The position numbers and the translations under genes were made by a program. From assembly GCA_016713525.1 (NCBI GenBank), contig JADJOZ010000007.1, forward strand, positions 248,001-312,000: 64,000 nt of DNA. Direction: 5' to 3'. Under the pieces are notes generated by a model. The model made no database searches and was not told the origin of the DNA. It was given only the letters and a program-made list of their open reading frames with translations. The DNA comes from Bacteroidota bacterium. GTDB taxonomy: Bacteria; Bacteroidota; Bacteroidia; AKYH767-A; OLB10. Below, one piece after another: positions 19,255 to 28,917 of the stretch. How positions within the stretch are numbered: the first letter of the stretch is position 1; each line of letters opens with the position of its first letter.

Positions 19255-19403
19255 GTTTAGATAGCTAATAACTAGCAAATTAAGCTTTCGCAATTGAAGT
19301 AATTAATATGATATTTACCCTATCACCTGATCATATAATCTGAAAAGTGTCATTTTTTATCACATATTTGGGTCATACCCTTCTCATTAATTGCAGTTGT
19401 TTC

Positions 19404-19411
19404 TATATTTG
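19404..19411 (+). promoter_or_regulatory. -7 element upstream of second Asp-box protein
   Basis: TATATTTG, an exact TAnnTTTG match, 31 nt before the start codon at 19442. TTC stands 20 nt upstream in place of TTG. It supports starting the protein at 19442, since the upstream in-frame start at 19391 would precede the promoter. Confidence 0.6.
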
Positions 19412-19441
19412 AAGATCGGAAATTCTAAAAAACTAACCAAT

Positions 19442-21331
19442 ATGAAAAAACTATTACTGACAGGCTTGGCTCTAAGTGTATGTTTAGGTGCTATTGCACA
19501 AAACAGACCTGCCCCAAGCAGCACAATCAAGGAACGTTTAAAAGCAGCTAACAGGCATGCTCCCGTTCCCTATCAGCCTTCTATTTCAGGAAATGAAATG
19601 CCTGTAAACAGAATCAATCAAACGGTTGTTAACCAAAATCAGGTGAGTCGTACTTCAGGTGTACAAACTATTATAGGTAACACTACCTATGACTTGCAAT
19701 CCAATGGCTCAACTCAAAATCGTTTGTATCTTGATGCTGCCGGTAATGTCGGAGCAGTTTGGACTATGAGTACTGATCTTACGGGTGCCTACCCTGATCG
19801 TGGTGCTGGTTACAACTATTACACTCTCGGGGCCTGGGGTGCATCTCCAACAAGTCGCATTGAAACTGATCGTCGCGGATGGCCTTCATTAGTACAGCTT
19901 GCAAATGGATCTGAAGTTGTTGTATCTCATGCAAGAGATACAGTAAATGTTGCTTTAAATCAACGACCAACAGCTGGAAGCGGTACATGGTCACAGGCTC
20001 AAATTCCAAGCTTTCCAGGGGGCGAAGAGGCTTTATGGGCGAGAACAGCTGCCGGTGGTGCTGATGGCAATACTTTACACCTGATCGACATTTCGTACCC
20101 AACCTTAAATGGCGGAGTATTAGTAAACGGTCTTGATGGATGTCTTTCGTATAGCCGTTCTATAGATGGCGGAAACAACTGGGACATCGTTCGTGCATTA
20201 CCTCCAGGTGTAAACGATACCGAATATGATGGATTCCGTGCCGATGGTTATGCTATCGATGCTAAAGGAAGTACAGTTGCATTTGTATCAGGAAATATTA
20301 CTGATGATTGGGCATTATGGAAATCAACTGACAATGGTGACAACTGGACCCGTACTGTGATTCAGGATTTCCCATTTACCAAATATGATGATCTTACTCA
20401 AATCACAGATATTGATGCTGATGGTATTGCTGATACACTTTTAACTACTGATGGTGCTTATGCTATTGTTATTGATAATAACGGAATGGTACATGCATTT
20501 GCCGGAGCAATGTTGATTCTTGATAATGATCCAACAGCTGCGTTAGGTTTATTCCTTTCAACTGATGGTTTGCTTTACTGGAATGAAAGCATGGGCTCAA
20601 ATCCTCCTGTTGTAATTGCAACTGCTCCAGATTTGGATGGATCCGGACAGGCTGATGCTTTTGCTGCAGATCTTGGTGGACGTTATGGTAATGACGGTAT
20701 TTGCTCTATGCCAAGTGCAGGAATTGATGCTGCCGGAAACTTATTTGTTTCTTATTGCCCATTGATTGAAGGAACCGATTCAGGTAACCCTACTCCCCTT
20801 GCCTTCAGCTACCGTAATGTTTATTTGATGGGTTCAACTGACGGAGGTGCTTTCTGGAGTTCTGGGGTAAACGTTTCAAACAGCCAGTTTGATGAAGCAG
20901 TATTCTGCTCAATGGCTAAAAATGTTGATGCCTGCGTTCATTTGTTATGGCAACAAGATGGTGCTCCGGGATATTCAGTTCCACCAAATGGAGAACATCC
21001 AATAGGCAATAATGATATGGTTCACGATTGCTACGACAAAACTTTAGTACTAAGTTCAATCAATGAAACACTTGCTAATGGTGTTGCTGTTTCGTTGTTC
21101 CCAAACCCTGCAACAAATAATTTAACAATCAGCTATAATGTTGAACAACCAATTGAATTGATGGTTGAAATCAGAAACATTATGGGACAAGTGATTGCTG
21201 AGTTTACCCGCGATGCTGTAAAAGGAACTAATAATATCCTTGTTGATGTTACTAAATACAGCTCAGGAGTTTATACTATCAATACTATTATGGGTGAAAA
21301 AGTTTTCTCAACAAAATTTGTGAAAAACTAA
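19442..21331 (+). CDS. Second secreted Asp-box (BNR) protein with T9SS sorting tail, paralog of the preceding gene
   Basis: A protein of about 629 residues from the ATG at 19442, chosen because it begins the signal peptide MKKLLLTGLALSVCLGAIAQ, nearly the same as that of its upstream neighbour. It has the same architecture: propeller region with Asp boxes SIDGGNNW, STDNGDNW and STDGGAFW, acidic loops DIDADGIADT and DLDGSG, and a T9SS sorting domain at the end (LFPNPATNNLTI ... GVYTINT). The two proteins align along most of their length (for example YDLQSN, PDRGAGYNYY, DGLLYWNESM), so they arose by tandem duplication. The substrate or binding partner is unknown; a carbohydrate-binding or structural surface role is only inference. 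Confidence 0.8.
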   Translation: MKKLLLTGLALSVCLGAIAQNRPAPSSTIKERLKAANRHAPVPYQPSISGNEMPVNRINQTVVNQNQVSRTSGVQTIIGNTTYDLQSNGSTQNRLYLDAAGNVGAVWTMSTDLTGAYPDRGAGYNYYTLGAWGASPTSRIETDRRGWPSLVQLANGSEVVVSHARDTVNVALNQRPTAGSGTWSQAQIPSFPGGEEALWARTAAGGADGNTLHLIDISYPTLNGGVLVNGLDGCLSYSRSIDGGNNWDIVRALPPGVNDTEYDGFRADGYAIDAKGSTVAFVSGNITDDWALWKSTDNGDNWTRTVIQDFPFTKYDDLTQITDIDADGIADTLLTTDGAYAIVIDNNGMVHAFAGAMLILDNDPTAALGLFLSTDGLLYWNESMGSNPPVVIATAPDLDGSGQADAFAADLGGRYGNDGICSMPSAGIDAAGNLFVSYCPLIEGTDSGNPTPLAFSYRNVYLMGSTDGGAFWSSGVNVSNSQFDEAVFCSMAKNVDACVHLLWQQDGAPGYSVPPNGEHPIGNNDMVHDCYDKTLVLSSINETLANGVAVSLFPNPATNNLTISYNVEQPIELMVEIRNIMGQVIAEFTRDAVKGTNNILVDVTKYSSGVYTINTIMGEKVFSTKFVKN

Positions 21332-21350
21332 TATCACTTCATGTCAATAA

Positions 21351-21379
21351 AAAAAGCCCCGCATGTCGGGGCTTTTTTT
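21351..21379 (+). terminator. Rho-independent terminator after second Asp-box gene
   Basis: Perfect 11-bp stem AAAAAGCCCCG (21351-21361) with CGGGGCTTTTT (21367-21377), a 5-base loop and T run. The stem is flanked by A and T runs, so it can also stop transcription of bshB1 from the other strand. Confidence 0.92.
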
Positions 21380-21403
21380 ATTTGGTGCCTGTTTATTTTA
21401 TAA

Positions 21404-22121
21404 TCATAGCAGATCAAAAACATTTCTAACACCTGCTATCCTTTCTGTTTGAAAACCTTCTCCATACTCCACTCCTATTATCCTTCCAAGCTCAGCTGCA
21501 CGTCCTGTGAGATTGTCGAAAAATTGTTGGGTAGCAATAGCAGTTACAGGTTCTTTGGAGTTTGGATCATAAAATTGGGATGCATATGCTTTTTAATGCA
21601 AGAATCCGCTGATCCATACTATCTGAAATATCAACGATAAAATCGGGTTTAAAATATCTGTCTTGTATATAATGATAAATTACTTTGGGTCTCCAGGCAG
21701 TCTGCTTTTCATTGTTTAAAATCGTTTCAACTTTTACCAGACCCGATAAAAAACAAGCATCTGAAACCATTTTCGAACCACGGCCATGATCAGGATGACG
21801 GTCATCAAATGCATTGGCAAAAACAACTTCCGGACGGTATTTTCGGATCATTTTCACAACAGCTAATTTATTTGCCTCTGAAAGTTCAAAAAAACCATCC
21901 GCCATATTTAAGTTTTCTCTCACAGAAAGCCCCATGATTGTTGCCGCTTTGGCAGCTTCTTCATCTCTGATTGCTGCTGTGCCTCTTGTCCCCAACTCCC
22001 CTCTCGTTAAATCAACTATACCGGCAAGCTTGCCTTTCTTAATCTCGTTAATTATTGTACCTGAGCAACTTAGCTCAACATCGTCGGGGTGCGCACCAAA
22101 TGCAAGTATATCAAGTTTCAT
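21404..22121 (-). CDS. bshB1: BshB1, bacillithiol biosynthesis deacetylase (one frameshift)
   Basis: PIG-L superfamily zinc deacetylase that removes the acetyl group from GlcNAc-malate during bacillithiol synthesis. The metal-binding AHPDD motif is at residues 9-13 and the second site DRHPDHGR at about 108-115. The open frame breaks in the T run at 21590-21594 (one extra base). Reading on in the restored frame gives AYASQFYDP, then TQQFFDNLTGRAAELGR and YGEGFQTER, the normal BshB1 C-terminus, to a TGA at 21404-21406. About 239 residues when repaired, the usual length. Other bsh genes are not in this window. Confidence 0.88.
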
Positions 22122-22166
22122 CTGAAAGTATTTGTGTACAAAGTTCAGTAACTTTTTAAAACAAAC

Positions 22167-22174
22167 TACCTTTG
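22167..22174 (+). promoter_or_regulatory. Promoter of the ccm operon
   Basis: TACCTTTG followed by CACC, an exact TAnnTTTG match, 24 nt before the ccmB start at 22198. TTC is found 20 nt upstream. Confidence 0.6.
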
Positions 22175-22197
22175 CACCGTATTTATTAGGACAGCAT

Positions 22198-22845
22198 ATG
22201 TTTAATGAACTAAGGTTTCTTGTTCAAAAGGAGTTTCGGTTGGAATGGCGGCAAAAAACCATGCTCACAGGAATGCTGATTTATGTGATAAGTACTGTTT
22301 TCATTTGCTACATGACATTTAAAAGAATTATAGACATTCCAACCTGGAATGCTTTGTTCTGGATAATCATGATTTTCGCAGCTATCAATGCAGTTGCACG
22401 CAGCTTTATGCAAGAATCAAGAGGAATTCAGTTGTATTACTACACGATGGTGCATCCTGCAGCTGTGATTCTTTCAAAAATCATTTACAATTCAGCACTT
22501 CTAATTTCAGTTGCTCTGATACATCTCTTGTTTTATTCTCTTTTTCTCGGAAATGAGGTTCAGAATATGACTATGTTTATTATTGGATTATTGCTTGGTA
22601 GTACCGGTCTGGCAGCAACCTTGACGTTGGTTTCTGCTATTGCTTCCCGGGCTTCAAATAGTCCGTCATTAATGGCCATCCTAAGTTTCCCGATACTAAT
22701 CCCATTGCTCATGACCATTATCCGCTTCTCAAGAAATGCAATTGATGGAATCGATTGGGTTATGAATGCAAGTTATGTGTATGTTTTATTGGCTTTGATT
22801 GGAATGGTTGTCACACTCAGTTATTTATTATTTCCCTGTCTTTAG
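22198..22845 (+). CDS. ccmB: CcmB, heme/cytochrome c biogenesis ABC permease
   Basis: A polytopic membrane protein of about 216 residues from the ATG at 22198 (MFNELRFLVQKEFRLEWRQK). The upstream in-frame ATG at 22132 lies before the promoter and is rejected. The FMQESRGIQLYYYTMVHP segment matches CcmB proteins of Bacteroidota. It is the permease of the system that releases holo-CcmE. The protein ends LLFPCL at a TAG in 22843-22845. The following codons are AAA GAC TAA, while homologs end in a pattern like FPYLWKD, so TAG looks like a TGG changed by one base, losing three residues only. First gene of ccmBCDEF. Confidence 0.85.
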   Translation: MFNELRFLVQKEFRLEWRQKTMLTGMLIYVISTVFICYMTFKRIIDIPTWNALFWIIMIFAAINAVARSFMQESRGIQLYYYTMVHPAAVILSKIIYNSALLISVALIHLLFYSLFLGNEVQNMTMFIIGLLLGSTGLAATLTLVSAIASRASNSPSLMAILSFPILIPLLMTIIRFSRNAIDGIDWVMNASYVYVLLALIGMVVTLSYLLFPCL

Positions 22846-22900
22846 AAAGACTAAATAAAGAGCACCTAAGTAATCTAAAATTCTGATATTCAATATATTA

Positions 22901-23559
22901 ATGAAAAACATTTGGTGGAAAGCGGTTTGCATTATACTGTTAATGTATACAGTAACGATGGGCTTTCTGGGTGATGTGCCTGCAATGGCCATTCTCAATG
23001 AGAGTATCAGAAATTTATATTTTCATGTTACTATGTGGTTTGCCATGATGATTTTATTGATGGTGAACTTATACAACAGCATCAGGTATTTAGGAGATCC
23101 TATATTGAGAACCGATGAAATTGCCGAAGAAAGCTCGAGAATGGCAATGGTGTTAGGCATTCTTGGCCTTCTTACGGGAATGGTATGGGCAAAATATACC
23201 TGGGGAGCCTGGTGGGTTAATGATGTTCAGCTGAATGGGGCGGCAGGTACCATGCTGGTTTATGCGGCTTACTTTATTCTCAGAAATTCAATTGAAGATG
23301 AACAAAAAGAGGTCGCATAGCAGCAGTTTACAACATCTTTGCCTTTGCCATGATGATTGTTTTTATCATCATCTTACCCAGAATGGGCGATTCACTCCAT
23401 CCCGGCAAAGGCGGAAATCCGGGATTCAGCAGTTATGATCTCGATCACCGACTAAGACCGGTATTTTATCCGGCAGTAATTGGATGGACCTTATTGGGTG
23501 TTTGGATCATGAATATCCGTTTACGAATCAGAAATATTAACAAATCACTTGAATCCTGA
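22901..23559 (+). CDS. ccmC: CcmC, heme handling protein for cytochrome c maturation (one frameshift)
   Basis: A membrane protein with six helices of the CcmC/CcsA family, which presents heme to CcmE. The first 135 residues are open. A shift in the A run at 23304-23308 (one base missing) separates them from the rest, which continues KRGRIAAVYNIFAFAMMIVF and ends RIRNINKSLES. The tryptophan-rich heme loop reads WGAWWVNDVQLNG, a degenerate form of the WWD motif. The repaired length of about 220 residues is normal for the group. It lies between ccmB (56 nt gap) and ccmD (3 nt gap). Confidence 0.87.
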
Positions 23560-23562
23560 AAT

Positions 23563-23781
23563 ATGCAAACTAAAAAACTATTTTCTCTTTTACTTGTAAT
23601 GATTCTTAGCACACTACCGGGATTTGCTCAGGATCAGATTGAAATGGCAGATTTAATGCGTTCGAATGGAAAAATATATGTTGTTGTGGCCGTGGCTGCA
23701 ACAGTAATGACAGGTCTTATCATATATCTAATCTCCATTGACCGTAAAGTTTCATCAATAGAGAAAAAATTGAAAAAATAA
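23563..23781 (+). CDS. ccmD: CcmD-like small membrane protein
   Basis: A 72-residue protein with a signal-like N-terminus (FSLLLVMILSTLPGFAQ), then ADLMRSNGKIYVVVAVAATVM with a transmembrane helix, and a basic tail. The size, topology and position between ccmC and ccmE identify it as the Bacteroidota form of CcmD, which helps CcmC and CcmE interact. Sequence similarity alone would be too weak; the operon position carries the call. Confidence 0.8.
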   Translation: MQTKKLFSLLLVMILSTLPGFAQDQIEMADLMRSNGKIYVVVAVAATVMTGLIIYLISIDRKVSSIEKKLKK

Positions 23782-23787
23782 ATTCAA

Positions 23788-24195
23788 ATGAAAAGAATTC
23801 ATATTATTGGGATCGTAATCATTGCTGTTGCACTGGCTGCAATAGTAAGTACCATTTCCAATTCCAGTACCTATGCTCCATTTTCAACAGCTATGGAGCA
23901 TGAAGGTAAAACCTACCATGTAGTTGGACAATTAAACCGTGATAAAGATTTTATTTATAATCCCGAACAAAATGCAAATCTTTTTGGGTTCTATCTGGTA
24001 GATGTGGAAGGAAAGGAAATGAAAGTTTTATACAATGGAACCAAGCCACAGGATTTTGAAAAATCAGAACAAGTGGTAATTATAGGCAAGGTTTCAGGAG
24101 ATGAATTTCATGCGGCAAACATCCTTATGAAGTGCCCTTCAAAATACAATGGTAACGAACAACAACAACAAAATATGATCCCGGCAGGGACGTAA
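23788..24195 (+). CDS. ccmE: CcmE, heme chaperone of the cysteine (CxxxY) type
   Basis: A 135-residue periplasmic heme chaperone anchored by one N-terminal helix (residues 5-22) with an OB-fold. Residues VVGQLNRDKDF, YLVDVEGKEMKVLYNGTKP and VVIIGKVSGDEFHAANILMK follow the CcmE pattern. Where the classical protein has the heme-binding HxxxY motif, this one has CPSKY, i.e. CxxxY, as known from archaeal and Desulfovibrio-type CcmE. Heme would be bound covalently through Cys instead of His. Six nt after ccmD and 27 nt before ccmF. Confidence 0.88.
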   Translation: MKRIHIIGIVIIAVALAAIVSTISNSSTYAPFSTAMEHEGKTYHVVGQLNRDKDFIYNPEQNANLFGFYLVDVEGKEMKVLYNGTKPQDFEKSEQVVIIGKVSGDEFHAANILMKCPSKYNGNEQQQQNMIPAGT

Positions 24196-24222
24196 CAACT
24201 TAAATACTGCGCTCAAAACAGA

Positions 24223-26655
24223 ATGGATATTCAATATATTGGTGAAGCACTTGGATTTGGAAAATTTGGAAACCTACTTATAGCACTCTCATTTTCCGGT
24301 GCAATTTTAGCAGCAATATCATACTTTTTCAGTTTTAAAAGACCTTCCGAAAACAAAGCCTGGCAACAATTAGCCAGAAGTGCCTTCTTCATTCATTCCA
24401 TTTCTGTCATTGGCATTTTCGCTTTACTCTATTATCTTATATTCAATCATCATTTCGAATACTACTATGTGTGGCAGCATTCGTCTACTAATCTTCCCTG
24501 GGAATATATATTTGCAAGTTTCTGGGAAGGTCAGGAAGGAAGTTTTCTGTTGTGGACATTCTGGCACATTGTTTTAGCTTGGTTTATTATTAAAAGAGGC
24601 GGAAACTGGGAGGCACCGGTAATGGTTACGGTAAGTCTTGTACAGGCATTTTTAATGTCGATGGTATTGGGAGTAACCATTCTTGGTTATAAGCTAGGTA
24701 CAAATCCGTTTGTTTTATTACGAGAACATCCCGATATGGCGAATTTGCCATTCATTAAAATGGCTGACTATCTGTCAAAGATTGATGATGGACGTGGATT
24801 GAATCCATTATTACAAAACTACTGGATGGTGATTCATCCTCCTGTACTGTTCCTGGGTTTTGCTGCTACACTTATTCCATTTGCATTTGCGATGGCAGGC
24901 ATGATGACCAAAAGGATAAAAGAATGGACAACTCCTGCTCTCAGCTGGTCATTTTTTGGCGTAATGACGTTAGGTACAGGAATATTAATGGGTGCTGCAT
25001 GGGCTTATGAAGCTTTAAGTTTTGGGGGATTCTGGGCCTGGGATCCGGTTGAAAATGCATCGTTAGTCCCATGGCTTACTCTGGTAGGTGCCGCACATGT
25101 GATGCTCATTCATAAAAAAATGGAAGCACCCTGATGAGCAGTTTACTATTGGTTACTGCTACATTCATCTTAATTCTGTATTCAAGTTTCCTGACCAGAA
25201 GTGGAATTCTTGGTGATACTTCCGTACATGCTTTTACAGATTTAGGTATGACTGGACAATTGCTTGTTTACATGCTTTTCTTTGTTGTGCAGGCCGGGTA
25301 TCTCATTTTCATCAACAGGAAAGAATTTCCGAAAGGACAGGCAGAGGATCCAATATATAGTCGTGAATTCTGGATGTTTATAGGTATGTTGGTATTAGTA
25401 ATTTCAGGTTTACAAATTACCTTCACCACTTCCATTCCTGTTATCAATAAAGTATTTGGCACCAACATGGCGCCACCGGCAGATGTAATCGCACATTATA
25501 ATTCATGGCAGATTCCTTTTGCCATAATTATTGGATTACTGATTGGGGTTGGTCAATTTTTCAAATACAAAAAAACAACTCCTGCCGACTTCTGGAAAAA
25601 AATTAGCATGCCTCTTTTTGTTTCCATAATCATTTCGGCAGTGGCTATTTATTTTATCAAATTCGATAATGTGCAATACATGCTTTTATTTTTCAGTTGC
25701 ATTTTTGCCCTACTGGCAAACCTCGATTATGCATTAAGGGTATTGAAAGGCAACTTTGATTTCACCGGTGGGTCGGTTGCACATATTGGAATAGCTTTAA
25801 TTCTGCTGGGCTCTTTACTTTCGAATGGTAAAAGCCAGGTGATTTCACAGAATTTACTGAATATCGATCTTGGAAAAGATTTCCCGAATAATGAAAACAT
25901 TATGCTTACCAAAGGTGACACCCTGCAAATGGGCGAATACCTGATCACTTACAAAGGCAAGGAAAAATAGGAGTAAATGTTTTTATGAGATTGAATACCT
26001 GAAACCAGATTATCACGGAAACAATCATGAATATGCTTTCACACTCAAGCCTCGTGTTCAGTTAAATCCAAGAATGGGAAATGTTTCTGAACCCGATACC
26101 AAACATTTCCTATCAAGAGACATTTACACTCACGTAACATATGCTGATCTGGATGGTCTTAATAAACCCGAAGGAGAAGGTGAATATGCTGAAGCTAAGC
26201 AACACAGCATGCGTGTTGGTGATACAATTTCGACTAGCAATGCCCTTGTATATCTTAAAGGACTTTCGCAAGATCTGGACCGGAATCAAATGGGATTGCA
26301 ACCAAATGATATTGCAGTAGGAGCCGTTGTGGAAGTAATTGACATCAACAAAAAACAACATGAAGCACTGCCATTGTTCATCATTAAAAACAATACACTT
26401 TTTGCAAAAGATGTTTTTGTTGATGAGCTTGGGTTAAAAATGGCATTCACGAAAATCGATCCGGATTCCGGCAAATTTGAGTTAACCATTGCTGAAAAGA
26501 AAAATAACAAGCGTGAATTTATCATCATGAAGGCTGTTATTTTTCCGCAAATAAATGTATTGTGGACAGGCTGCATTCTATTAATCCTTGGTTCTGTAAT
26601 GGCTATCCGTAAAAGAATGAGGGACAATGCACGCCGCAATAATACAGATAACTGA
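24223..26655 (+). CDS. ccmF: CcmF, cytochrome c heme lyase subunit (three frameshifts)
   Basis: Large polytopic protein (about 810 residues when repaired) that attaches heme to apocytochrome c. The signature heme loop GGFWAWDPVENASLVPWL is at about residues 269-286, and the N-terminal part has FASFWEGQEGSFLLWTFWH. The frame breaks in the A run at 25114-25120 (one A too many; repair gives NGSTLMSSLLLV), in the A run at 25963-25967 and in the T run at 25980-25984 (one base missing in each; repair gives IGVNVFYEIEYLKPDYHG). The rest, to the single C-terminal helix, is in one frame. Last gene of the ccm operon. Confidence 0.9.
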
Positions 26656-26669
26656 TTAAACCCGCACTG

Positions 26670-27443
26670 ATGAAAATATACATCATAGGCACCGGTAAAG
26701 TGGCAACACTGCTTGGTAAAATGCTTGTGAAGTGTGGACACCGGCCTCTTGGAATATCGGGTCGAAATGAAAAAATAGTTAACTCTCTTTCCAAACTACT
26801 GGGTTGCCAAAGTTACCACTCGATTACAGACCTTCCAGCCAACGGGGATATTTATTTCATTGCTGTCAAAGATGATGCAATTGGAATTGTTTCAAAAAGT
26901 CTTAAGCATGTGAAGGGTGCGTTGATTCATACATCAGGAGCAACTCCCCTTACAACCATTGGTCGCAAAACCGGAGCGGGAGTATTTTACCCCGTTTCTA
27001 CCATTCGCGAAAATTTTCCGAAATCATTAAAAAAAGTTCCACTATGTTTGGAAGCTACCGATGAGGCAACCATGAAAAAGCTGGGAATTCTTGCTACTGC
27101 TTTAAGTAATAAAATTTATTTACTCGATTCAGGGGAAAGAGCACGATTGCATCTGGCAGCAGTGTTCACCAATAACTTCACCAACCACTTATTGGGTATA
27201 GCTATGAATTTACTGGATGAAAAACACCTTCCCGCTGAACTATTGGAATATCTGGCTGTTTCTACCGTCCGGAATGCCTTTGAAAACGGAGCCATTGAAA
27301 GTCAAACCGGACCGGCAGTACGTAACGACACCAGAACCATTCAGCGGCAGTTGAAAGCACTGAAATCTGATAAACAGGCTTATGAAATATATAAATTGAT
27401 AACCAATCAACTGCTGCGTGTTCATAAGAAGCCTAAAATTTAG
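26670..27443 (+). CDS. Rossmann-fold and DUF2520 domain protein
   Basis: A 257-residue cytoplasmic protein. The N-terminal Rossmann fold begins KIYIIGTGKVATLLGKMLV, an NADP-binding glycine motif of the form GTGKVA. The C-terminal all-helical DUF2520 domain (about residues 135-250) has the typical AAVFTNNFTNHLLGIA and GPAVRNDTRTIQRQL. The family resembles F420-dependent/ketopantoate-type reductases, but its substrate is not known. It starts a group DUF2520-kdsC-ubiA-maf-eamA with short gaps or overlaps, an arrangement I know from other Bacteroidota. Confidence 0.85.
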   Translation: MKIYIIGTGKVATLLGKMLVKCGHRPLGISGRNEKIVNSLSKLLGCQSYHSITDLPANGDIYFIAVKDDAIGIVSKSLKHVKGALIHTSGATPLTTIGRKTGAGVFYPVSTIRENFPKSLKKVPLCLEATDEATMKKLGILATALSNKIYLLDSGERARLHLAAVFTNNFTNHLLGIAMNLLDEKHLPAELLEYLAVSTVRNAFENGAIESQTGPAVRNDTRTIQRQLKALKSDKQAYEIYKLITNQLLRVHKKPKI

Positions 27444-27479
27444 TCGGTTTATTACACGATTTTTCTTACCCTTGCATTT

Positions 27480-27983
27480 ATGGAAAAGAACTTTAAAGAG
27501 TTATTAAGAGACGTAAAAACATTTATTTTTGATGTAGATGGTGTTCTTACCAATGGCATGTTACTGGTTATGCCGGATGGGGAATTCCTTCGAAGCATGA
27601 ATATAAAGGACGGATATGCGATGCAACTTGCAATAAAAAAGGGTTACCATATGGCTATCATTTCCGGAGGGCATTCAACCGGTGTTCCGGTCCGTTTAAA
27701 ACGACTGGGCATTGAAGATGTTTATATGGGAGTTCCTGATAAAACTGTCGTATTTGACGAACTATTATCGAAGCGACAAATTGATCCAGCAAACATCCTT
27801 TATATGGGCGATGATTTACCCGACCTGCCACTGATAAAACGATGCGGGGTACCTTGTTGCCCTGCAGATGCCGTTGCAGAAATAAAAGCTCATAGTTTGT
27901 ATGTATCGCCGCAGCAAGGTGGTAACGGCTGTGTAAGAGATGTTATTGAACAGGTAATGCGATTACAGGGAACCTGGGAATGA
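27480..27983 (+). CDS. kdsC: KdsC-like HAD phosphatase (3-deoxy-D-manno-octulosonate 8-phosphate phosphatase)
   Basis: A 167-residue HAD-superfamily phosphatase without cap domain. The nucleophile motif FDVDGVLTNG is at about residues 18-27, the threonine/serine motif AIISGGHS at about 59, and the acidic motif MGDDLPDLPL at about 109. Size and motifs are those of KdsC, which dephosphorylates Kdo-8-phosphate for the LPS core. Its ATGA overlap with the following ubiA gene shows coupling. A Bacteroidota paralog with a different sugar phosphate substrate is possible. Confidence 0.87.
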   Translation: MEKNFKELLRDVKTFIFDVDGVLTNGMLLVMPDGEFLRSMNIKDGYAMQLAIKKGYHMAIISGGHSTGVPVRLKRLGIEDVYMGVPDKTVVFDELLSKRQIDPANILYMGDDLPDLPLIKRCGVPCCPADAVAEIKAHSLYVSPQQGGNGCVRDVIEQVMRLQGTWE

Positions 27984-28906
27984 AAATTGTTTCCGAAATA
28001 AACTCCATTGCTAAGCTGACCAGGGCCGGAAATCTGGTTATAATTGCATTATCACTTTTCCTTGTCCGTTATCTGGTTGTTAAACCTTTTTTGTTTTTAG
28101 ACAACACAGAGAGCTCTATCAGCGATTTCCAGTTTTCATTACTCACTTTGGCTGTTGTTTTAATAGCTGCCGGAGGATATGTGATTAATGATATTTTCGA
28201 TGTGCAGATTGATGCAATAAATAAACCGGGGAAAAACCTGGTAGGCTCATACTATTCCAAAAAAACTGCACGAATCCTTTATGCAGCATTGACTATTGGT
28301 GGAATTGCTACAGCAATTGTTTTTGGGGAAGGTACCGGTATTAAATATTCTATACTCATCATTGCCTTCAGTGCCGGGTTGCTTTACTTTTATTCTTCCA
28401 GTTATAAAAAAATGTTGCTGGCTGGCAATCTAACCATTTCATTCCTTACAGGATTAAATATTTTTATCAGTATTCTATTTGACGATCAGTCATTGCATAA
28501 TGAATCGGTTCTTACCATAGTTACGGCATTTACCATATTCGCATTTTTGATGACACTTGGAAGAGAGATTATTAAAGATTGCGAAGATGCACAGGGCGAT
28601 GAAAATTTCGGAGCATCAACATTACCAGTTGTTGCAGGCCTCAAAACCGGTAGAATTACAGCTTCATTGGTATTTTCAGTTGTGCTTGGATTACTAATCT
28701 GGATACAGGTATCAGTGAAACAATGGGAAGATATTATCTCATTTGGCTATGTTGTAATAGTTATTCAACTGCCCCTGCTCTATTTAATCGCAGCAAGTGC
28801 ACTTTCAAAATCTGCCTCATCTGATCACAAATGCAGTAATATTGCCAAATTTATAATGATAACAGGCTTATTGGCTATGGTTATCTTTAATATATCATTC
28901 AACTAA
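27980..28906 (+). CDS. UbiA-type prenyltransferase (geranylgeranylglycerol-phosphate geranylgeranyltransferase-like)
   Basis: A 308-residue membrane prenyltransferase with eight to nine helices. The first aspartate motif is NDIFDVQIDAINKPGK (about residues 70-85) and the second is GREIIKDCEDAQGDENFG (about 194-211), both needed to bind prenyl diphosphate through Mg2+. Bacteroidota proteins of this subgroup are annotated as geranylgeranylglycerol-phosphate geranylgeranyltransferase, by similarity to the archaeal enzyme. The real bacterial product is uncertain. Overlaps kdsC by 4 nt and is 11 nt before maf. Confidence 0.8.
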   Translation: MKIVSEINSIAKLTRAGNLVIIALSLFLVRYLVVKPFLFLDNTESSISDFQFSLLTLAVVLIAAGGYVINDIFDVQIDAINKPGKNLVGSYYSKKTARILYAALTIGGIATAIVFGEGTGIKYSILIIAFSAGLLYFYSSSYKKMLLAGNLTISFLTGLNIFISILFDDQSLHNESVLTIVTAFTIFAFLMTLGREIIKDCEDAQGDENFGASTLPVVAGLKTGRITASLVFSVVLGLLIWIQVSVKQWEDIISFGYVVIVIQLPLLYLIAASALSKSASSDHKCSNIAKFIMITGLLAMVIFNISFN

Positions 28907-28917
28907 CACTTCAGTAC

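Noticed and set aside
17370..21331. Calling the Asp-box proteins sialidases
   Set aside because: Asp boxes mark a fold shared by many non-enzymes, and I cannot see the arginine triad, FRIP-like motif or other catalytic residues.
26286..26741. 151-codon open frame on the minus strand opposite the end of ccmF
   Set aside because: No domain features; the plus strand encodes the conserved C-terminal part of CcmF and the start of the DUF2520 protein.
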